Below are positions 62,359-64,000 of a stretch of DNA of 64,000 nucleotides, one piece after another. The notes under the pieces are model-generated. The model saw only the letters and a program-made list of their open reading frames with translations, was not told the origin of the DNA and did no database searches. The stretch is taken from the NCBI GenBank assembly GCA_002382325.1, contig DGAG01000012.1, forward strand, positions 124,001 through 188,000, read 5' to 3'. Every line of letters starts with the position of its first letter. The stretch's first letter is position 1. The stretch comes from Epsilonproteobacteria bacterium UBA4036. Lineage in GTDB: Bacteria; Campylobacterota; Campylobacteria; Campylobacterales; Arcobacteraceae. The translations under genes and the position numbers were made by a program.

Positions 62359-62982
62359 ATGGATTTTTTCTCGCATTCAAGCATTCAATTCTTTATTGCT
62401 GCTTATTTATTTGGTTCGATTCCATTTGGATTGATTTTGGCAAAAATATTTGCTGGGGTTGATATAAAATCACAAGGAAGTAAAAGTATTGGTGCAACCA
62501 ATGTCTTACGGGTTGTCAAACAAACCAATCCAAGCTTAGCCAAAAAATTAAGTGTGGCTACGGTTATTTTAGATGCGCTTAAAGGAACCATTGTTTTATT
62601 GGTTGCTCTGTCTTTAGATGCTTCAACCTCAACATTATGGGGAATTGGAGTATTAGCAGTATTGGGACATTGTTACTCTATTTTCTTAGGCTTAGAAGGG
62701 GGAAAGGGTGTTGCAACGGGTTTAGGAATTTTTATTGTATTAATTCCAATACCAACACTCATTGGAGCCGTCGTTTGGGGATTTTGTGCCAAAGTATTAA
62801 AAATCTCTTCGTTATCTTCTTTATTGGGATTAACAGCTGTTATTATCAGTGCTCTGTTTTTAAATAATGGCTTAGAAGTGGGGTCAAATGCACCGATGTA
62901 TATTATTGCGTTTATTATTTTTTATAAACATATTCCCAATATCATTCGGCTTCTTAAAAAAGAAGAGTTAAAAGTCAGTTAA
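62359..62982 (+). CDS. plsY: acyl-phosphate glycerol-3-phosphate acyltransferase PlsY
   Basis: 207 residues from the ATG at 62359, which has AAAGG six bases upstream; a TTG one codon earlier is a poorer start. Integral membrane enzyme with about five segments. GSIPFGLILAKIF, SKSIGATNVLRV and LEGGKGVATGLG are the three PlsY motifs. Puts the first acyl chain on glycerol-3-phosphate, using acyl-phosphate. folB follows 4 bases after the stop. Confidence 0.95.
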   Translation: MDFFSHSSIQFFIAAYLFGSIPFGLILAKIFAGVDIKSQGSKSIGATNVLRVVKQTNPSLAKKLSVATVILDALKGTIVLLVALSLDASTSTLWGIGVLAVLGHCYSIFLGLEGGKGVATGLGIFIVLIPIPTLIGAVVWGFCAKVLKISSLSSLLGLTAVIISALFLNNGLEVGSNAPMYIIAFIIFYKHIPNIIRLLKKEELKVS

Positions 62983-62986
62983 TTGT

Positions 62987-63298
62987 ATGAAAGTGAACAT
63001 TAAAAACCTCACCTTTAGCACCATTATTGGGATACTTCCTCACGAGCGAATACAAGAACAACAAGTCATTGTGGATTGCTCTTTTCAATACAACTATGAA
63101 AATGGCAATTTTGTTGATTATTCAAAAGTTACCCAAACCATTAAAACCGTTATGAAAGAGAAACAATTTGAACTCTTAGAAGATGCCGTTTTATATATCA
63201 AAGATTACCTCAAGCAAAGTTATAAAATAAAAAAACTGAAATTGTGTATTGCTAAACCCACTATTTTAGAAGATTGTGTGGTGAGTGTTGAAAATTAA
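62987..63298 (+). CDS. folB: dihydroneopterin aldolase
   Basis: 103 residues, short for FolB (about 120). N-terminal NLTFSTIIGILPHERIQEQ with the tyrosine-free variant of the IGIYPHE-type motif, and FVDYSKVTQTI and LLEDAVLYIKDYL. Acts in folate synthesis. It follows plsY by 4 bases, a neighbour pairing also seen in other bacteria. Ends in a heptamer repeat. Confidence 0.88.
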   Translation: MKVNIKNLTFSTIIGILPHERIQEQQVIVDCSFQYNYENGNFVDYSKVTQTIKTVMKEKQFELLEDAVLYIKDYLKQSYKIKKLKLCIAKPTILEDCVVSVEN

Positions 63299-63358
63299 AA
63301 GTGAGTAGTGAGTAGTAAAAAATAGCTTTAACTTCTCACCTCTTACTTCTTACTTCTT
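63299..63358. repeat. heptamer-built inverted repeat at the folB/tautomerase junction
   Basis: Left units AGTGAGT, AGTGAGT, AGTAAAA; right units ACTTCTC, ACCTCTT, ACTTCTT, ACTTCTT, whose complements are RGTRAGA-type units. Spans the whole spacer between the stop codons of folB and the convergent tautomerase gene. Same family as 19206-19249 and 40932-41001. Confidence 0.75.
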
Positions 63359-63751
63359 TTAAGCCAAAGGATCTTCTCCTTTTTGCCAAGAGGCTAAATA
63401 TTTTTCAATCAGATGAAAATCCTCTCCACTGTGTTGAGTAAAGGTGATATATTGATTTTTATTTTCAACGTTTAAAATATCTCTGACAATACTCATATAT
63501 CGTAATGCCAATTCTCGTCTTTTTTCAAGGCTTCTTCCCTCTCGAATATCTAAATTCATCAAACAAATATCATCGTTGGGATTGGCTCTTCCGATGGTTA
63601 AATTGTATTTTTCATATTCACGCAAGGAAATGGCAATATGCTCCGTGCCTGTTTGCATCACTTCACTAAAGGTTTCTCTGATTTGTTGGGCAAAATCCTC
63701 TTTGGTTTTCTGCGTAAGCGCTTTGTTGACTTCAAATTGTAAATGAGGCAT
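63359..63751 (-). CDS. tautomerase-superfamily protein
   Basis: 130 residues. Begins MPHLQFEVN, so Pro2 becomes the N-terminal catalytic proline after removal of methionine, as in the MIF/4-oxalocrotonate tautomerase superfamily. The length equals two fused beta-alpha-beta units. EHIAISLREYEKYN and the arginine-rich REGRSLEKRREL are consistent. Substrate unknown. GGAGAAG lies just before the ATG. Confidence 0.8.
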   Translation of the reverse strand: MPHLQFEVNKALTQKTKEDFAQQIRETFSEVMQTGTEHIAISLREYEKYNLTIGRANPNDDICLMNLDIREGRSLEKRRELALRYMSIVRDILNVENKNQYITFTQHSGEDFHLIEKYLASWQKGEDPLA

Positions 63752-63776
63752 AATCTTCTCCTTTAAATTAATTATA

Positions 63777-64000
63777 TCAAATTATCAAAAAATGTTTCAA
63801 TTTCTCCACGCACAATCCCATGGCTGTGCTTTCGTATCCTTGCACTCTTTTTATATAAGGTTGACAAAAGCCTTCGACCATGATAGCTCCCGCTTTTCCC
63901 ATACATTCACCGCTGTTTATGTACTCATTCATATGCGTTACATCAAAAGGCTTAAACCAATAGGTTGTTACTGAAATATCCATCATCTTAAGCTTTTGAC
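63777..64000 (-). CDS. maf: Maf-family nucleoside triphosphate pyrophosphatase, C-terminal fragment
   Basis: The last 73 codons on the minus strand; the frame stays open to the right edge, so the 5' part is outside the window. TTYWFKPFDVTHMNEYI, GKAGAIMVEGFCQPYIK and VQGYESTAMGL are diagnostic for Maf, which hydrolyses non-canonical or modified NTPs and has been linked to septum control. The tautomerase gene follows 25 bases downstream on the same strand. Confidence 0.9.
   Translation of the reverse strand, partial: QKLKMMDISVTTYWFKPFDVTHMNEYINSGECMGKAGAIMVEGFCQPYIKRVQGYESTAMGLCVEKLKHFLII

Noticed and set aside
19206..63358. Heptamer repeats as a CRISPR array or a mobile element
   Set aside because: Units are 7 bases without spacers, arranged as inverted arms, and there are no cas genes, transposase or target duplications.
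1..64000. tRNA or rRNA genes
   Set aside because: No intergenic gap contains a cloverleaf-like sequence with TTCGANNC-type arm or an rRNA-like segment; all gaps are short and AT-rich.

Overview
The window reads as a single stretch of chromosome from an AT-rich member of the Campylobacterota. An Arcobacter-group (Arcobacteraceae) organism is most likely, but this is inferred. The reasons are gene blocks in the order known from Campylobacter (HIT-pheS-pheT-aroA-ispH-rpsA-serA; nadA/nadC through lpxC, tsaB, thrB, ylxR, infB, rbfA, rimP; fabG-acpP-fabF-accA), a bc1 complex with a di-haem cytochrome c subunit, frequent TTG starts, and promoters of the TTTKRGTATAAT type. Coding density is about 97%. 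I saw no tRNA or rRNA gene, no CRISPR array, no insertion sequence and no prophage. No gene-free gap exceeds about 215 bases. Two genes are cut by the window edges: a TenI/ThiE-like gene on the left and maf on the right.

Layout. 1-6863: end of a thiamine-phosphate-synthase-like gene, an AddA-type helicase-nuclease, a haem-motif GGDEF protein, and a minus-strand trio (MIP18/DUF59 protein, polytopic membrane protein, small unknown). 7006-9401: argB and thrC. 9572-16052: a respiratory block with petABC (cytochrome bc1), a class-II-like cytochrome c, a two-gene membrane oxidase that looks like a cytochrome bd-superfamily enzyme with a fused c-type haem domain, and an OmpR-type regulator. 16155-19211: rsmE, a small membrane protein, moeA and queC.

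19251-35037 is the accessory centrepiece: a ten-gene, translationally coupled minus-strand operon and one divergent gene for storage alpha-glucan metabolism. It is built on GH57 enzymes (branching enzyme, amylase-like, 4-alpha-glucanotransferase-like), a GT5 glycogen synthase, a short GT35 phosphorylase-like protein, a ROK glucokinase, a GalT-like nucleotidyltransferase, a nucleotidyltransferase/phosphohexomutase-like fusion, a DUF4912 protein, 6-phosphofructokinase and a class-1 FBPase-like protein. It has no canonical GlgC and no GH13 enzyme. Three members lack catalytic residues expected of their families: FBPase metal ligands, the phosphorylase PLP lysine, and the mutase phosphoserine and metal loops. 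The operon separates queC from queD-queE and looks like an insertion into a queuosine/molybdopterin neighbourhood.

35109-40929: queD, queE, a multi-cluster Fe-S protein with a zinc ribbon, then fatty-acid synthesis genes (fabG, acpP, fabF, accA). 40993-50746: a HIT protein and the plus-strand run pheS-pheT-aroA-ispH-rpsA-serA-efp. 50938-62204: one 12-gene minus-strand run from nadA to ribD, covering NAD synthesis, nanoRNA turnover, cell-wall and lipid A enzymes, t6A synthesis and the translation-initiation genes. 62359-64000: plsY, folB, a tautomerase and the end of maf.

Three convergent gene junctions (queC/fbp, accA/HIT, folB/tautomerase) carry the same unusual element: imperfect 7-nt tandem units arranged as an inverted repeat, apparently serving as bidirectional terminators.
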